A stretch of 64,000 bases of DNA from Stanieria sp. NIES-3757 (GCA_002355455.1 AP017375.1:2604001-2668000), one strand, 5' to 3'. Shown: positions 15,957 to 25,599, counted from the stretch's first letter. Program-made: numbers and translations. Notes: generated by a model from the sequence alone, not told the origin.

Positions 15957-17708
15957 TTAAAAATCAACCATTTCTGTAACAGTTTTAGCTATTTCTTGTG
16001 GTTGCCAGAGAGCTACTGTATTTAAACTACCTTCCAGAAACATAGTTTGACAGAGACGGCGTTGAATCTTACCACTGGAAGTTTTGGGAATGCTACCAGT
16101 TTTAATAAATGCGATCGCACTTACTTCGATTTCGTGTTCTTTGGCTACGGCTTGACAGATGGTATTTACCAATTCCTCTACATTCAAGTTTCTTAAATAA
16201 CTACGTTCGATTTCCTGAACAATAACTAATTTTTCTGCTGTGCCTGTTTCTACAGCAAAAGCTGCACCACAATTGAGCCTAAAGGCAGGATGGGATTCTT
16301 GTACTGTTCTTTCTACGTGTTGGGGATAACAATATCTGCCCCAAAAAATCATGACTTCTTTTAATCGCCCTGTAATATAAAGTTCTTCGTCTTGGAAAAA
16401 GCCTAAATCACCTGTGCGTAAAAAGGGTCCTTCGCCTGTGGCAAGATAAGCTTGAAAGGTTTGTTGAGTTTCTTCTGGTTGTTCCCAATAACCCTTACCA
16501 ACTCCCGAACCCGATACCCAAATTTCTCCTACTTGTTTGTCATTGCATTGAGTTAAAGATTCGGGATTAACAATAATGATTTTGGTATCTAACCAATTTT
16601 TACCACAACCAACAACTGCTCTTACTCCTGCTTGTTCGGGGGCAATTTCCACTACTTGATTTTGAGCTAAAGCTGTCCCATCAACATATTTGATCTGAGG
16701 AGGTGCGGTTTGTAAGCCTCCAGAAACAAATAAAGTAGTTTCTGCCATGCCATAACAAGGATAAAAAGCTCTTGAGCGAAAACCACAAGCAGCAAAAATA
16801 CTACTAAATCGAGCGATAGTTTCCGCCCTTACAGGTTCAGCACCAGAAAAAGCTACTTGCCAACTACTTAAATCTAATTCAGCTAACTGTTCTTCTGTGG
16901 CACGCAGACATAGTAAATCGTAAGCAAAATTAGGCCCACCACTAGTAGTAGCGCGATAGTGAGAAATAGCTTTTAACCAGTTAAGAGGCTGTTGACTTAA
17001 AGCGATCGGAGACATCAAAATACTTTCTGTTCCTAAATACACTGGCTGCAACACATTGCCAATTAAACCCATGTCGTGATACATCGGTAACCAACCCACT
17101 ACTACAGTATCTTCTGTATGTTGGAAGGCTTGTTTGATCATCTCTTCGTTACAAAGAATATTGCCATGGGTTACCATCACTCCTTTAGGTATGCCTGTCG
17201 AACCAGAAGTGTATTGTAAAAAAGCTAGAGTATCTGAATTAATTTTTGGTTGCAGCCAATCTTGAGCCAGATCCGAAGCTAGATCGTCAGTAGCAATCAA
17301 GTTAAATCCCGTATTTGCTAATTGAGACTCAAAAATAGTTAAAAAATCTTGAGTTGTTAAAACAATCGTTGCCCCTGATGCGATCGCTCTTTGTTGAAGT
17401 TTAGCAATTTCCTTACCATGGCGTGGTGGAGTCGTAGTAACCGCAATCACTTCTGCATAAAGACAACCAAAAAAAGCTGCAATAAATTCTAAACCCGCAT
17501 CATAAGAATAAACCAACAAAGCCCTCGAACCAGCAGGAACTAAAGATTGCAACTTTGCTGCGATCGCTCTAGCTTGACAATCTAATTCAGCATAAGTTAA
17601 AAGTGCCGATTCTGTTTTACTATCTTTAAGGAATCTATAGGCAATTTGGTTTGGTCGATCTAAAGCTCTATAGTTTAAAAGATCAACTAAATTAGAATGA
17701 TTTGTCAT
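15957..17708 (-). CDS. Fatty-acyl-AMP ligase (FAAL), ANL superfamily
   Basis: 583 residues. It activates a fatty acid as acyl-AMP, usually for transfer to an acyl carrier protein. Motifs are YTSGSTGIPKGVMVTHGN (A3), YPCYGMAETTLFVSGG (A5), LRTGDLGF, ITGRLKEVMIFWGR and the C-terminal TSSGKIQRR with the Lys needed for adenylation. FAAL-like rather than acyl-CoA ligase features include the N-terminal LNYRALDRPNQIAY block and YPQHVE. No acyl carrier protein, polyketide synthase or NRPS gene lies in the window, so the partner must be elsewhere. Start is the ATG at 17708. Confidence 0.88.
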   Translation of the reverse strand: MTNHSNLVDLLNYRALDRPNQIAYRFLKDSKTESALLTYAELDCQARAIAAKLQSLVPAGSRALLVYSYDAGLEFIAAFFGCLYAEVIAVTTTPPRHGKEIAKLQQRAIASGATIVLTTQDFLTIFESQLANTGFNLIATDDLASDLAQDWLQPKINSDTLAFLQYTSGSTGIPKGVMVTHGNILCNEEMIKQAFQHTEDTVVVGWLPMYHDMGLIGNVLQPVYLGTESILMSPIALSQQPLNWLKAISHYRATTSGGPNFAYDLLCLRATEEQLAELDLSSWQVAFSGAEPVRAETIARFSSIFAACGFRSRAFYPCYGMAETTLFVSGGLQTAPPQIKYVDGTALAQNQVVEIAPEQAGVRAVVGCGKNWLDTKIIIVNPESLTQCNDKQVGEIWVSGSGVGKGYWEQPEETQQTFQAYLATGEGPFLRTGDLGFFQDEELYITGRLKEVMIFWGRYCYPQHVERTVQESHPAFRLNCGAAFAVETGTAEKLVIVQEIERSYLRNLNVEELVNTICQAVAKEHEIEVSAIAFIKTGSIPKTSSGKIQRRLCQTMFLEGSLNTVALWQPQEIAKTVTEMVDF

Positions 17709-17832
17709 TTGCTCCTGTTTAACTGATAAAAGTAAAAAAGTAAGGAACTTATGTTGTCAAAAATAATTCAAAATACACTAGCTAACTATTGATAGTGGAT
17801 TAATTATTTTTTATCTTTGTTGTATCTGTAAT

Positions 17833-18312
17833 ATGTTGTTCATTAACTTTACTTCTGGTAACTTAAATAAAATCTTATCTCGTCTTTTTACTACTGGTAT
17901 CCTAGCAGCAATGGGTGTCTTTGGAGGTATAGTTCCAGAGATTTCTCCGCAATTTCCACAGTTGTCAATGATTTCTTATGCTTATGCTCAAGACTATACT
18001 CAAGATGAAGTAGTCAATTATGCTAGGGCTGGTTTTCAAGTAGAAATGTTACGACAACAGGTTTATAAAGAAATTAAAGGTATTATTAATCAACCTCCAC
18101 CAGATATAGTTTGTAATCAACCAGCAACTTTAGAAAATTTATCTAGTAATGTTAGAAAAATTGCTAGCCAATATTGCAATGATTCTCGACAAATTGTTCA
18201 ACGAAATAACTTAACAATTAATCGCTTTAATGAACTTAAACAAGTCTACGATAGTGGCGGTTCTTTTTATCAACAAGTTCAAAATATTTTAATTGAGCTT
18301 CAAAAACCTTAA
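17833..18312 (+). CDS. DUF4168 secreted protein
   Basis: 159 residues with a hydrophobic N-terminal signal (about residues 18-50) and a probable cleavage after SYAYA. The mature part matches the DUF4168 pattern: EVVNYARAGFQVEMLRQQVY, then CNDSRQIVQRNNLTINRFNE with a Gln-rich helix at the end. The two mature Cys residues (VCNQ and YCND) may pair. The family is a helical protein of unknown function common in cyanobacteria. Convergent with the ArsA-like operon; the terminator at 18384-18417 separates them. Confidence 0.75.
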   Translation: MLFINFTSGNLNKILSRLFTTGILAAMGVFGGIVPEISPQFPQLSMISYAYAQDYTQDEVVNYARAGFQVEMLRQQVYKEIKGIINQPPPDIVCNQPATLENLSSNVRKIASQYCNDSRQIVQRNNLTINRFNELKQVYDSGGSFYQQVQNILIELQKP

Positions 18313-18383
18313 AAAAATAGATTATCTGAAATTATTATTATTTTTTGATCTTACTTTTCACATTCTATATTTAATTAAATAAA

Positions 18384-18417
18384 AATATGGTCTTAATCGA
18401 TGAGAATTGACCATATT
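18384..18417. terminator. Convergent-gene terminator between DUF4168 and ArsA-like genes
   Basis: Perfect 9-bp arms AATATGGTC (18384-18392) and GACCATATT (18409-18417) with a 16-base loop. The minus-strand reading continues into TTTATTTAATT, which suits the ArsA-like operon; the plus-strand tail is weaker. Confidence 0.55.
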
Positions 18418-18442
18418 CTTAAAAATTTAATTTTGTTTAAAA

Positions 18443-19630
18443 TTACACTTTACTTAAATTAGAAAAACTAATTTTTAAGTAATCTTCTTCCATTTTTGCT
18501 CCTGAGGGACTTAACGCAGCCAAGGCTTGAGGCAAAACCAAATTGCGACGATGATTTCCAATTCTAATGTTTAACTCATCACCAGTTTTATTTAATTGAA
18601 TTTGTTCTTTAGGAATTCCTGGTAAATATAATTCCAAACTATAATTGTCTTTGTTTTGCACTACTTTAACAGTATTTTCGCGATAATAAACTTGAGCGGG
18701 ATCTTCGTCTCGATAGAGAATCTCCTTAAGCTTTTCTAAAGCTTCTAACCCACACATTTCTTCCGAAAAAAGTGGTGCTTCTTTTACAGGTAAAGGATGA
18801 AAATTATCATAAATTTCCTGTTTATAAACTGTTTGATTTTCTTTCCAACGTTGGAAGAAAGGATCGTTTACAGAATCAGGAATAATTCGGTTAGCTACGA
18901 TTAAATCTGTCGCCACATTATACAAGCTTAAATAAGCATGAGCGCGGAGAGATTCCTTAATCACCATTTTTTCAGGATTCATTACCAAACGTACCGAAGT
19001 TTGGTTATTATCCGTCAACACTTTTTCTAAAGCTTCAATCTGTTCGTAAAATTCATAAGGTGCATCCATCACTTCTTTATCTGGTAAAGAAAAACCCGTA
19101 ATCGGTTTAAAGATTGGCTCAAACAATGGTCGCAATGCTGCTGACATTCCTTGTAAAGGTTTGTAAAAACGCCTCATATACCATCCCCCTACTTCTGGAA
19201 GACTGAGTAATCTTAAAGCAGTTCCCGTAGGAGCAGAATCAATAATTAAGACATCAAAATCACCTTCATCATAATGACGTTTCATCCTTACCAAGCCAAA
19301 GATTTCATCCATTCCTGGTAAAATTGCTAATTCCTCAGCTTGAACACCATCTAAACCTCTTGCTTGTAAAACCTGGGTAATATAACGTTTTACTGCACCC
19401 CAATTGCCTTCCAATTCCATCAGTGCATCTAATTCTGCACCCCATAAATTAGGACGTACTTGCTTGGGTTCGTGTCCTAATTCCAAATCAAAACTATCTG
19501 CAAGAGAATGAGCGGGGTCTGTACTCAAAACCAAAGTTCTATAACCAAGTTCGGCACAACGAAGACCAGTAGCAGCAGCTACTGAGGTTTTACCTACGCC
19601 TCCTTTACCAGTCATCAAAATTACGCGCAT
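18443..19630 (-). CDS. ArsA/Get3 family ATPase with Hsp20-like C-terminal domain
   Basis: 395 residues. A single ArsA/TRC40-type ATPase domain: deviant Walker [10 protein letters not shown] at the N-terminus, switch [12 protein letters not shown], and switch [14 protein letters not shown]. After about residue 310 comes an alpha-crystallin-like beta-sandwich ([28 protein letters not shown]), the arrangement of cyanobacterial ArsA-Hsp20 proteins. The cysteine sites of arsenite-pumping ArsA are not apparent, so a protein-targeting or chaperone role is likelier. It follows a DUF2358 gene by 53 bases and shares its operon. Confidence 0.87.
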   Translation of the reverse strand: MRVILMTGKGGVGKTSVAAATGLRCAELGYRTLVLSTDPAHSLADSFDLELGHEPKQVRPNLWGAELDALMELEGNWGAVKRYITQVLQARGLDGVQAEELAILPGMDEIFGLVRMKRHYDEGDFDVLIIDSAPTGTALRLLSLPEVGGWYMRRFYKPLQGMSAALRPLFEPIFKPITGFSLPDKEVMDAPYEFYEQIEALEKVLTDNNQTSVRLVMNPEKMVIKESLRAHAYLSLYNVATDLIVANRIIPDSVNDPFFQRWKENQTVYKQEIYDNFHPLPVKEAPLFSEEMCGLEALEKLKEILYRDEDPAQVYYRENTVKVVQNKDNYSLELYLPGIPKEQIQLNKTGDELNIRIGNHRRNLVLPQALAALSPSGAKMEEDYLKISFSNLSKV

Positions 19631-19683
19631 ATTACAGTCTTGTCCTAGCTGAGAAAAAATATTTACATTACTTATTATTATTG

Positions 19684-20073
19684 TTAATTTTGTTTAAAAC
19701 CGAACAAATTTTGTTTGAGAACTTCCCAAGGAGAAATGTGCCAATAGTCGACATGAGAACTAATTAAACTATTTTGATTAAGTGTCAGTTCACTCCAACC
19801 AGGAATGCTTAAACGTGGTTTCCAAGGCAGAGGGGAAGTCAGGTGTAAAGTCCATTCTGTTTTAAGACAATTTTCGTGAAGGCTAATGTCATGTAGATCT
19901 AGGTTAATCTCCCTAAAAAAATTCCCCAAAAAACCAATCATGGCTTGATAGCGTTTAATTCCCCGAAACTCATTCAAAGGGTCTTTAAAATAAACATCTT
20001 CAGCGTAAATACTGTAGGTCTGGTCTTTAGGAAAATTTTGATAATCTTGTTTGATAATTTCAATGATTTCCAT
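19684..20073 (-). CDS. DUF2358 protein, SnoaL/NTF2-like fold
   Basis: 129 residues. The pattern [20 protein letters not shown] followed by a beta-rich half ([12 protein letters not shown], then [12 protein letters not shown]) fits DUF2358, an NTF2-like alpha+beta cone fold of unknown role found in cyanobacteria and plastids. Only eight bases separate it from the upstream gene (ends at 20082), so they are co-transcribed and lead into the ArsA-like gene. Confidence 0.75.
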   Translation of the reverse strand: MEIIEIIKQDYQNFPKDQTYSIYAEDVYFKDPLNEFRGIKRYQAMIGFLGNFFREINLDLHDISLHENCLKTEWTLHLTSPLPWKPRLSIPGWSELTLNQNSLISSHVDYWHISPWEVLKQNLFGFKQN

Positions 20074-20081
20074 TATTGAAT

Positions 20082-20660
20082 TTATGATTCGCTAGCGTCT
20101 ACTTCTGACCATAATCGCTTTAACTGATATTTCCAAGCAGCCAAAAACTGTTCTCTTTCCTCTGGTTTTTGATTGAGTCCGCCCAACATTCCTTCTTGAT
20201 AAAATCTTTCCAGAGTTTGTAAGGTTGTCTCCAAACTTTGATTCTGAAGTTTAGCAGCGTAAATAATTTGACGAATACGTTCTTCAATCAACTCCTGAAA
20301 CGATTCTGACAAACCTGCTTCTGCCAGAGTTTCTAAGGATGTAATTGCACTTTGTAAATCTTCTGGAGTTAAACTATCCAACCGATGATAAAAAACACCC
20401 CACAATACATTTTGACCTATAGCATAGCGAACTTCACCAGTTGATTCAAAATTGGCAGTTAACAATTGCTCCAACATACCTTGTGCTTCGGTTACTGGTG
20501 CAATAGGAGTCAACAAACGTAACCACGAATGATCTTCTGACAAAATTACTAATAAACTCAAGCGATCGCTCTTAATTTGCCATGTATCTTCATCATTGTG
20601 AACTATATCATCGGAATTAAACAGTTGAGCCAGAATGATAGTAATTTCTTTAAGTTTCAT
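20082..20660 (-). CDS. Hypothetical protein, CesT/YbjN-like fold suspected
   Basis: 192 residues, acidic, no signal or membrane segment. The order of elements, LLVILSEDHSWLRLLTPI, then ANFESTGEVRYAIGQNVLWG and LDSLTPEDLQSAITSLETLA, recalls the small alpha-beta chaperone fold of type III secretion chaperones and YbjN, but this is inferred only from the pattern. A helical tail follows. First gene of an operon with the DUF2358 and ArsA-Hsp20-like genes, which fits a chaperone role. Start is the ATG at 20660. Confidence 0.6.
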   Translation of the reverse strand: MKLKEITIILAQLFNSDDIVHNDEDTWQIKSDRLSLLVILSEDHSWLRLLTPIAPVTEAQGMLEQLLTANFESTGEVRYAIGQNVLWGVFYHRLDSLTPEDLQSAITSLETLAEAGLSESFQELIEERIRQIIYAAKLQNQSLETTLQTLERFYQEGMLGGLNQKPEEREQFLAAWKYQLKRLWSEVDASES

Positions 20661-20763
20661 TATTAAAAAAAGTTTTATTATTTAAAAATTTATACTTTAG
20701 ACCAGATCTAAATAATCTACATTTAGTCAGACTTTGGCATTTGTTGTTATTTAAATTTCTTGT

Positions 20764-21276
20764 ATGAATACCAACTCTATAGTTAACTGGGAATGGTTCT
20801 CTCAATTAGACTACCAAACTTATCTTCTCCATCGACAATGGATGCAACAGGCTCTTTATTTAGCTCAACAAGCAGGAAAACAAGGAGACATACCCGTTGG
20901 AGCAATTATCATTGATAGCCAAGGAAATCCAATTGCTCAAGCAGCTAACCGCAAAGAAAGAAACCAAGATCCTACTGCTCATGCTGAAGTTCTTGCCTTA
21001 CGTACTGCTGCTAAGGTTAAACAAAATTGGTATCTTAATGATTGCACTCTCTACGTTACCCTAGAACCTTGTCCTATGTGTATCGGAGCGATTATTCAAG
21101 CCAGAATTAAATTACTTGTGTATGGTATTGATGACCCCAAGACTGGTGCGGTGCGTACTGTAGTTAACCTTCCTGATAGTGCTTGTTCTAATCATCGATT
21201 AAAAGTTCTAGCTGGCATTCGAGAATCTGATTGTCGTCAGCAGTTACAAAATTGGTTTGCTAGGCGAAGAAGCTAA
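20764..21276 (+). CDS. tadA: tRNA-specific adenosine deaminase
   Basis: TadA deaminates A34 to inosine in the tRNA-Arg(ACG) anticodon. 170 residues. Zinc-site motifs are TAHAEVLAL (His and the catalytic Glu) and EPCPMCIGA (two Cys). IPVGAIII and VYGIDDPKTGAV are also typical of TadA rather than a cytidine deaminase. An N-terminal extension of about 20 residues precedes the deaminase core; a later start (MQQALYLA) is possible. Monocistronic. Confidence 0.92.
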   Translation: MNTNSIVNWEWFSQLDYQTYLLHRQWMQQALYLAQQAGKQGDIPVGAIIIDSQGNPIAQAANRKERNQDPTAHAEVLALRTAAKVKQNWYLNDCTLYVTLEPCPMCIGAIIQARIKLLVYGIDDPKTGAVRTVVNLPDSACSNHRLKVLAGIRESDCRQQLQNWFARRRS

Positions 21277-21351
21277 ATTTTAAGGCAAGTCGGAACCGTT
21301 TGATAGTTGAGTTTATTATTTTTTTTAATCAATTTTTTAAATCTACCTAAT

Positions 21352-21357
21352 TATACT
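21352..21357 (+). promoter_or_regulatory. Candidate -10 box of the structured RNA
   Basis: TATACT matches the TATAAT consensus at five of six positions and precedes the structured region by about seven bases. No good -35 is visible (the region upstream is T-rich), so this is supporting evidence only. Confidence 0.35.
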
Positions 21358-21363
21358 GAATTT

Positions 21364-21522
21364 TTTTGTGCTAAGATTCTGTCCAGGTAGCTCTATTTAA
21401 GCTACCAACCAGAGTAACATCTCCTTCTCTGTTTCCCCTGAGAGGTTAAAAATAGGCGAGAATTAATACTCTCTGACTTAAATCACGACTAAGGGTAGAC
21501 CTCTCTAACTGCCCTTATTTTT
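21364..21522 (+). ncRNA. Candidate structured small RNA with its own terminator
   Basis: Between tadA and the potassium genes lies a series of stems: GGTAGCT/AGCTACC (21386-21392, 21400-21406), CAGAG/CTCTG (21410-21414, 21427-21431) and a terminator stem TAAGGGTAG/CTGCCCTTA (21490-21498, 21509-21517) with TTTTTAT behind it. In addition GAGAGGT (21440-21446) is complementary to ACCTCTC in the terminator loop (21499-21505), so a pseudoknot or antitermination switch is possible. No coding frame is supported. I do not recognise a known family: 6S, tmRNA and ydaO layouts do not fit. It could alternatively be only the 3' end of the tadA transcript. Confidence 0.45.
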
Positions 21523-21532
21523 ATAAATTTTT

Positions 21533-22228
21533 CTAGAGCGGTAAACGTTGAATATTTTTATTACTGCCAATTATCACCATAATTAATCCTTGAGTAAGTT
21601 TTTGCTGAGGATCGGGATTGATCACAAATTTATCACCATTACTGACTGCTAGAGCAATTACTCCATAACGCCCTCTTAGTTCTAATTGGGCTAAAGTTTT
21701 GCCATGAAATTCTTCAGGAATTAAAATCTCAACAATACTATTTTCTGGGTCTAATTCAAAGCGTTCAAGAATAGCTGGTTTAGTTAAAGTCTGAGCTAAA
21801 GCACAGCCAGCTTCATACTCAGGAAATACAACATGATCCGCGCCAACTCTCTGCAATAATTTTCCATGAATTTCTGAAGAAGCTTTAGCAACAACATAAT
21901 TTACTCCTGCTTCTTTAACATTAAGAGTAGTAATAATACTTTCTTGCAGATAATTACCAATTGCTACAATTACCGTATCCATTTCAAAAATTCCAGCTTC
22001 TTTTAATGACTCTGGTTCAGTCGAATCAAGTTGAATGGCATGGGAAGCAATTTTTTGTGTTAATGCTTGAGTAACTAGTTTTTCATCGATATCTGTACCT
22101 AAAACTTCATAACCCATTCGGTGTAAAGAACTACAAACTGCCCTGCCAAAACGGCCCAATCCAATCACTGCAAATTGACGATTTTCTTTACGAAGATTAT
22201 TTAAAAATTTAAGAGATTTTAAATTCAC
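21533..22228 (-). CDS. ktrA: Potassium uptake regulatory subunit KtrA (RCK domains)
   Basis: 231 residues: an RCK_N Rossmann domain with FAVIGLGRFGRAVCSSL (about 18-32) and the acidic GTDID that binds the nucleotide ribose, then an RCK_C domain from about 150. It is a cytoplasmic NAD/ATP-gated ring that controls the KtrB/TrkH channel. It lies 62 bases after ktrB on the same strand and the two form one uptake unit. Length and layout fit KtrA better than the two-repeat TrkA. Confidence 0.9.
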   Translation of the reverse strand: MNLKSLKFLNNLRKENRQFAVIGLGRFGRAVCSSLHRMGYEVLGTDIDEKLVTQALTQKIASHAIQLDSTEPESLKEAGIFEMDTVIVAIGNYLQESIITTLNVKEAGVNYVVAKASSEIHGKLLQRVGADHVVFPEYEAGCALAQTLTKPAILERFELDPENSIVEILIPEEFHGKTLAQLELRGRYGVIALAVSNGDKFVINPDPQQKLTQGLIMVIIGSNKNIQRLPL

Positions 22229-22290
22229 CTTTAACCTCGTTTATCTCTAATAATTATTTTATTTTCTTTGGTTTAGTTTCGTTTAATTAT

Positions 22291-23625
22291 TTAACCAACT
22301 AATAAATTTTCTTCAGGATATTTTAAGCTAGTAGGACGAGGATCTCCAATAATAGCTGCAATCAAAAGTAGCACTCCTACTCTGCCTGCATACATCATCA
22401 TGATTAACATTAATTGAGATAGCTGAGAAAGACTAGCGGTAATTCCTGTCGACAAACCTACGGTTGCAAAAGCAGAAACAACTTCAAATAAAATTTGAAT
22501 TAAATCAACACTTTCATCTATCGAAGAAATAAGAATAGTAACCAAGACGATAGATGCAGCAGAGCCAAATACCACTGCAACTGCTTTCAAAATTAAAGGA
22601 TATGGAACTTCTCTTTGATATAAAATAACTTCATCTTTTCCTTCTAAAACTGAACGAGTACAATTAAATAAAATTCTTAAGGTTGTAGTTTTTATTCCTC
22701 CGCCTGTCCCACTAGGACTTGCTCCGACAAACATTAAACCAATAGTTAAAAATAAACCTGCTGTAGTCATTTTTCCAATATCGATTGAATTAAACCCAGC
22801 AGTTCTAGTAGTGACAGACTGAAACCAAGCTGTCAAAAATCGACCTTGAATATCTAAATTTCCCAACGTGTTTTGATTGTCGAATTCGATCAACCAAAAC
22901 CCAATAGTACCTAATATTAAAAGAATAAATGTAGTGCTTGTAACTACTTTAAAATTCAGAGAAAAACAAAATTTTTCTTTACGTTTTTGGATTCGATTCA
23001 ACAACCATATATACATTTCAATAATTACTTGATAGCCAATTCCACCAAAAATAATTAATCCAGGAATAACTAAATTAATTGTCCAAGAAGAAGCATATTG
23101 AATGAGATTATCAGGTAATAAACCAAAGCCAGCATTATTCCAAGCACTAATACTATGGAAAATTGAAAACCATAATCCTTGTGATAAGCCAAAATCTTTG
23201 GTAAAAATTGGCAACATTAAAAAAATCGCTGTAATTTCAAAAAGTAAAGTTGTGGCGATAATTGAACGAATTAAATTAGAGCTTCCTTGCAAAAAAGGGC
23301 GGTCAAAAGATTCTTGAATGGCAAACTTTTGTTTGAGGTCAAATTTTCTTCCGATTAATAAAATTAGAAAGGTAGTAATCGTCATATAACCTAAACCACC
23401 AATTTCAATTAAACAAGCAATAATTAATTGACCCCAAAAAGAAAAATAACTGCCTGTATCGACTACGACTAAACCCGTAACACATACGGCAGAGGTGGAA
23501 GTAAATAAGGCCACAATCGGATTGTTCCAATCACCACTACTAGTAGCAAAAGGCATCATTAGTAATAATGTTCCAATAGTAATAACTGTTAAAAACCCCA
23601 GACAAATAGTACGAGCTATGGTCAT
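22291..23625 (-). CDS. ktrB: Potassium/sodium-coupled transporter KtrB (TrkH family)
   Basis: 444 residues, about ten membrane segments in four M1-P-M2 units. Selectivity-filter turns with the key glycine can be seen (STSAVCVTGLVVVDTG, AWNNAGFGLL, TTRTAGFNSID and FATVGLSTGI). A cytoplasmic loop after FVGASPSGTGGGIKTTT is characteristic of the family. It forms a K+ channel-like transporter in the inner membrane with the KtrA ring. Start is the ATG at 23625. Confidence 0.92.
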   Translation of the reverse strand: MTIARTICLGFLTVITIGTLLLMMPFATSSGDWNNPIVALFTSTSAVCVTGLVVVDTGSYFSFWGQLIIACLIEIGGLGYMTITTFLILLIGRKFDLKQKFAIQESFDRPFLQGSSNLIRSIIATTLLFEITAIFLMLPIFTKDFGLSQGLWFSIFHSISAWNNAGFGLLPDNLIQYASSWTINLVIPGLIIFGGIGYQVIIEMYIWLLNRIQKRKEKFCFSLNFKVVTSTTFILLILGTIGFWLIEFDNQNTLGNLDIQGRFLTAWFQSVTTRTAGFNSIDIGKMTTAGLFLTIGLMFVGASPSGTGGGIKTTTLRILFNCTRSVLEGKDEVILYQREVPYPLILKAVAVVFGSAASIVLVTILISSIDESVDLIQILFEVVSAFATVGLSTGITASLSQLSQLMLIMMMYAGRVGVLLLIAAIIGDPRPTSLKYPEENLLVG

Positions 23626-23690
23626 AATCCATCAAAATTTAGATCGAAAAAAAATGCTCCTTGTTGGAGCTTACCCTAAATTAGAATAAT

Positions 23691-24707
23691 TTAATTATGT
23701 ATGGTTTGATTTTGAGTTTGAGTGCTGACTTCAATTACCCATTGAACTAATTTTTGCCATTGCGGAGATTGAATTAACGCATTGGTATCGAATTTTATGC
23801 CCCAATTATGGGAAAATTCTGCAAAACTTTCAACCCAATTAATTACAGTTGCCATTGCAGAGAAAGGTTTATATTGCCAAGCCTGTTTAAGATAGTTAGT
23901 CATTTCTACAGGATGGTCTGTATAGTACAGATACCACGCAATCCATACAAATGTACCATAACGAACCGAATATTCCATTAGTTTAACTTTTTCTGGTAAG
24001 TTAGGTTGAGCAAAAAAAGAGTCGATTACGCTACTAAGAGAACGAGCCTGTGGTAAACCCTTGTGCATTGCACTCTGTTCATGTTGACGATAACAAACAG
24101 TAATTTTACGTAACCAAGCAGATTGACATCCTTTATAAGCAAGTCTTAAAACTAATTCTGTATCTTCAGCAGGAGGAAAACGAGCATCAAAGCCACCTGC
24201 ATACTCTAACCACTTACGACTAAACATCATCGCACTAGGTAAAACTGGCTTCCATCGTAACCAGTTTTCAAGGTTTAGTTGCGGAGTTTTTTCCCAGGGT
24301 TTAACGTCTAATAACTTGTTGCCAACAGAATCAACTCTTTGCCAGCCACTATGAACAATTCCTAGATCCGGTCTTTTGTCAAATATTTCTGCTTGTGCTG
24401 CTAGTTTACCAGGTAAAAAGTAATCATCGGCATCTAAAAAAGCAATTAATTGCCCTTTAGCTAAAGAAATTCCATTATTTCTAGCTGCTGCTACTCCTTG
24501 GTTGATTTGTTTGATATAACGAATTTGCTCGTGATAGGGTTGGAGAACTGCTTCAGTGCGATCGCTTGAACCATCATCAATGACGATTATTTCATAACTA
24601 CAATTTTGCTGCTGTAAGACACTATCTATTGCCTGAGTTATATAGCGATCGCAATTGTAAGTAGGAATAATCACACTTACCTGGGGTTCAGCAATAGTAG
24701 CTTTCAT
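23691..24707 (-). CDS. Family 2 glycosyltransferase
   Basis: 338 residues. A GT-A domain over residues 1-230: VIIPTYNCDRYI, IDDGSSDRTEAVL, then the catalytic metal motif FLDADDYFLPGK and WRKITVCYRQHE-like text near the end of the domain. Such enzymes transfer a sugar from a nucleotide sugar, often in surface polysaccharide assembly. It ends in an unassigned helical tail without a membrane anchor. Upstream of ktrB on the same strand, 65 bases apart, though functional linkage is doubtful; it fits the island that follows. Confidence 0.88.
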   Translation of the reverse strand: MKATIAEPQVSVIIPTYNCDRYITQAIDSVLQQQNCSYEIIVIDDGSSDRTEAVLQPYHEQIRYIKQINQGVAAARNNGISLAKGQLIAFLDADDYFLPGKLAAQAEIFDKRPDLGIVHSGWQRVDSVGNKLLDVKPWEKTPQLNLENWLRWKPVLPSAMMFSRKWLEYAGGFDARFPPAEDTELVLRLAYKGCQSAWLRKITVCYRQHEQSAMHKGLPQARSLSSVIDSFFAQPNLPEKVKLMEYSVRYGTFVWIAWYLYYTDHPVEMTNYLKQAWQYKPFSAMATVINWVESFAEFSHNWGIKFDTNALIQSPQWQKLVQWVIEVSTQTQNQTIHN

Positions 24708-25599
24708 AATTGCTCAAAATCAACGCTTATTTTGAAATAATATTTTGTCTAGATAATTTTGATTAATAGCTAATTATCTTAGCTTTAATTGATAAGTTTT
24801 TTACTAATCAATGATGAAAATGATTTTTTTTTGTTTTATTGGTTTTTATTTAAATTGATTTAATTGTCGAGTTTTTAAAGATTAAAAATAACATTTTAAC
24901 TCAAATTTAGTAGTTATTTCTAAGAAAAATTATTATTAATTTTGTGTAATTACTTTGTGGAAAGTTTTTGAATTTTATAGCTCACAAAATGCGCTCAAAA
25001 TTAGTTATTGTAAATATAAAAAAATATCTACGTATAATTAACTAAATAAAAACACTTAAGTGATAATAACTAAACAAATAATACTAATTCTACCTGTTTC
25101 TTTTTAACAAAGTTTTTAGATTTAAGCAAGGAGCTTGACTTGATCAAATTTTAAAAAGCTCTAACATTTATTTGATAAACCTTAGACAAAAGAAATAATT
25201 TTATAAACTTAAACTTAATTGTATTTTTATTGTAACTTTATACAAACTTTAAGTTTTTATTTAGGGATTTAATGACTTGCTCAGATATAAATTGAGGTTA
25301 AGTATCCAAAAAATACTTATTTTTTGATAAAATTTACATTATTTCTATTTTGATAATACGAAGCAATACTTAGTAGTTACATTACAATTAAGCTAAAATA
25401 CATAAACTATTTTCCGCGAAAAAATAAAGTCAAAATTTATCTAAAAAATATCCAAGCTTTTACTAGTAAATTTTTTTTTGTGATTTGTATTACTAAAAAA
25501 AATATAGATTAATTTATCATTGCCAATAAGGGTTTTAGCTGCTTACAATAAGGCAGTGATTTAAGTCAAATCATAGTTAAACAAGAGAGAGCGTTAATT
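24708..25599. other. Long AT-rich gap before the RTX gene
   Basis: About 890 bases with no supported gene on either strand. Homopolymer A and T runs are common. A weak GAGCTT/AAGCTC pairing is at about 25130-25160. The RTX gene start is preceded by a purine-rich AAGAGAGAG. The region probably holds long promoters or unseen regulatory RNA, but I cannot point to hexamers with confidence. Confidence 0.35.

Noticed and set aside
21410-21450. Yfr2-like GGAAACA loop on the minus strand
   Set aside because: AGGGGAAACA in a weak stem is visible, but there is no terminator or promoter in that direction and the match is too short.
21364-21532. ydaO-type (c-di-AMP) riboswitch for the Ktr genes
   Set aside because: The structured segment lies downstream of ktrA and on the other strand, and the ydaO conserved core is not seen.
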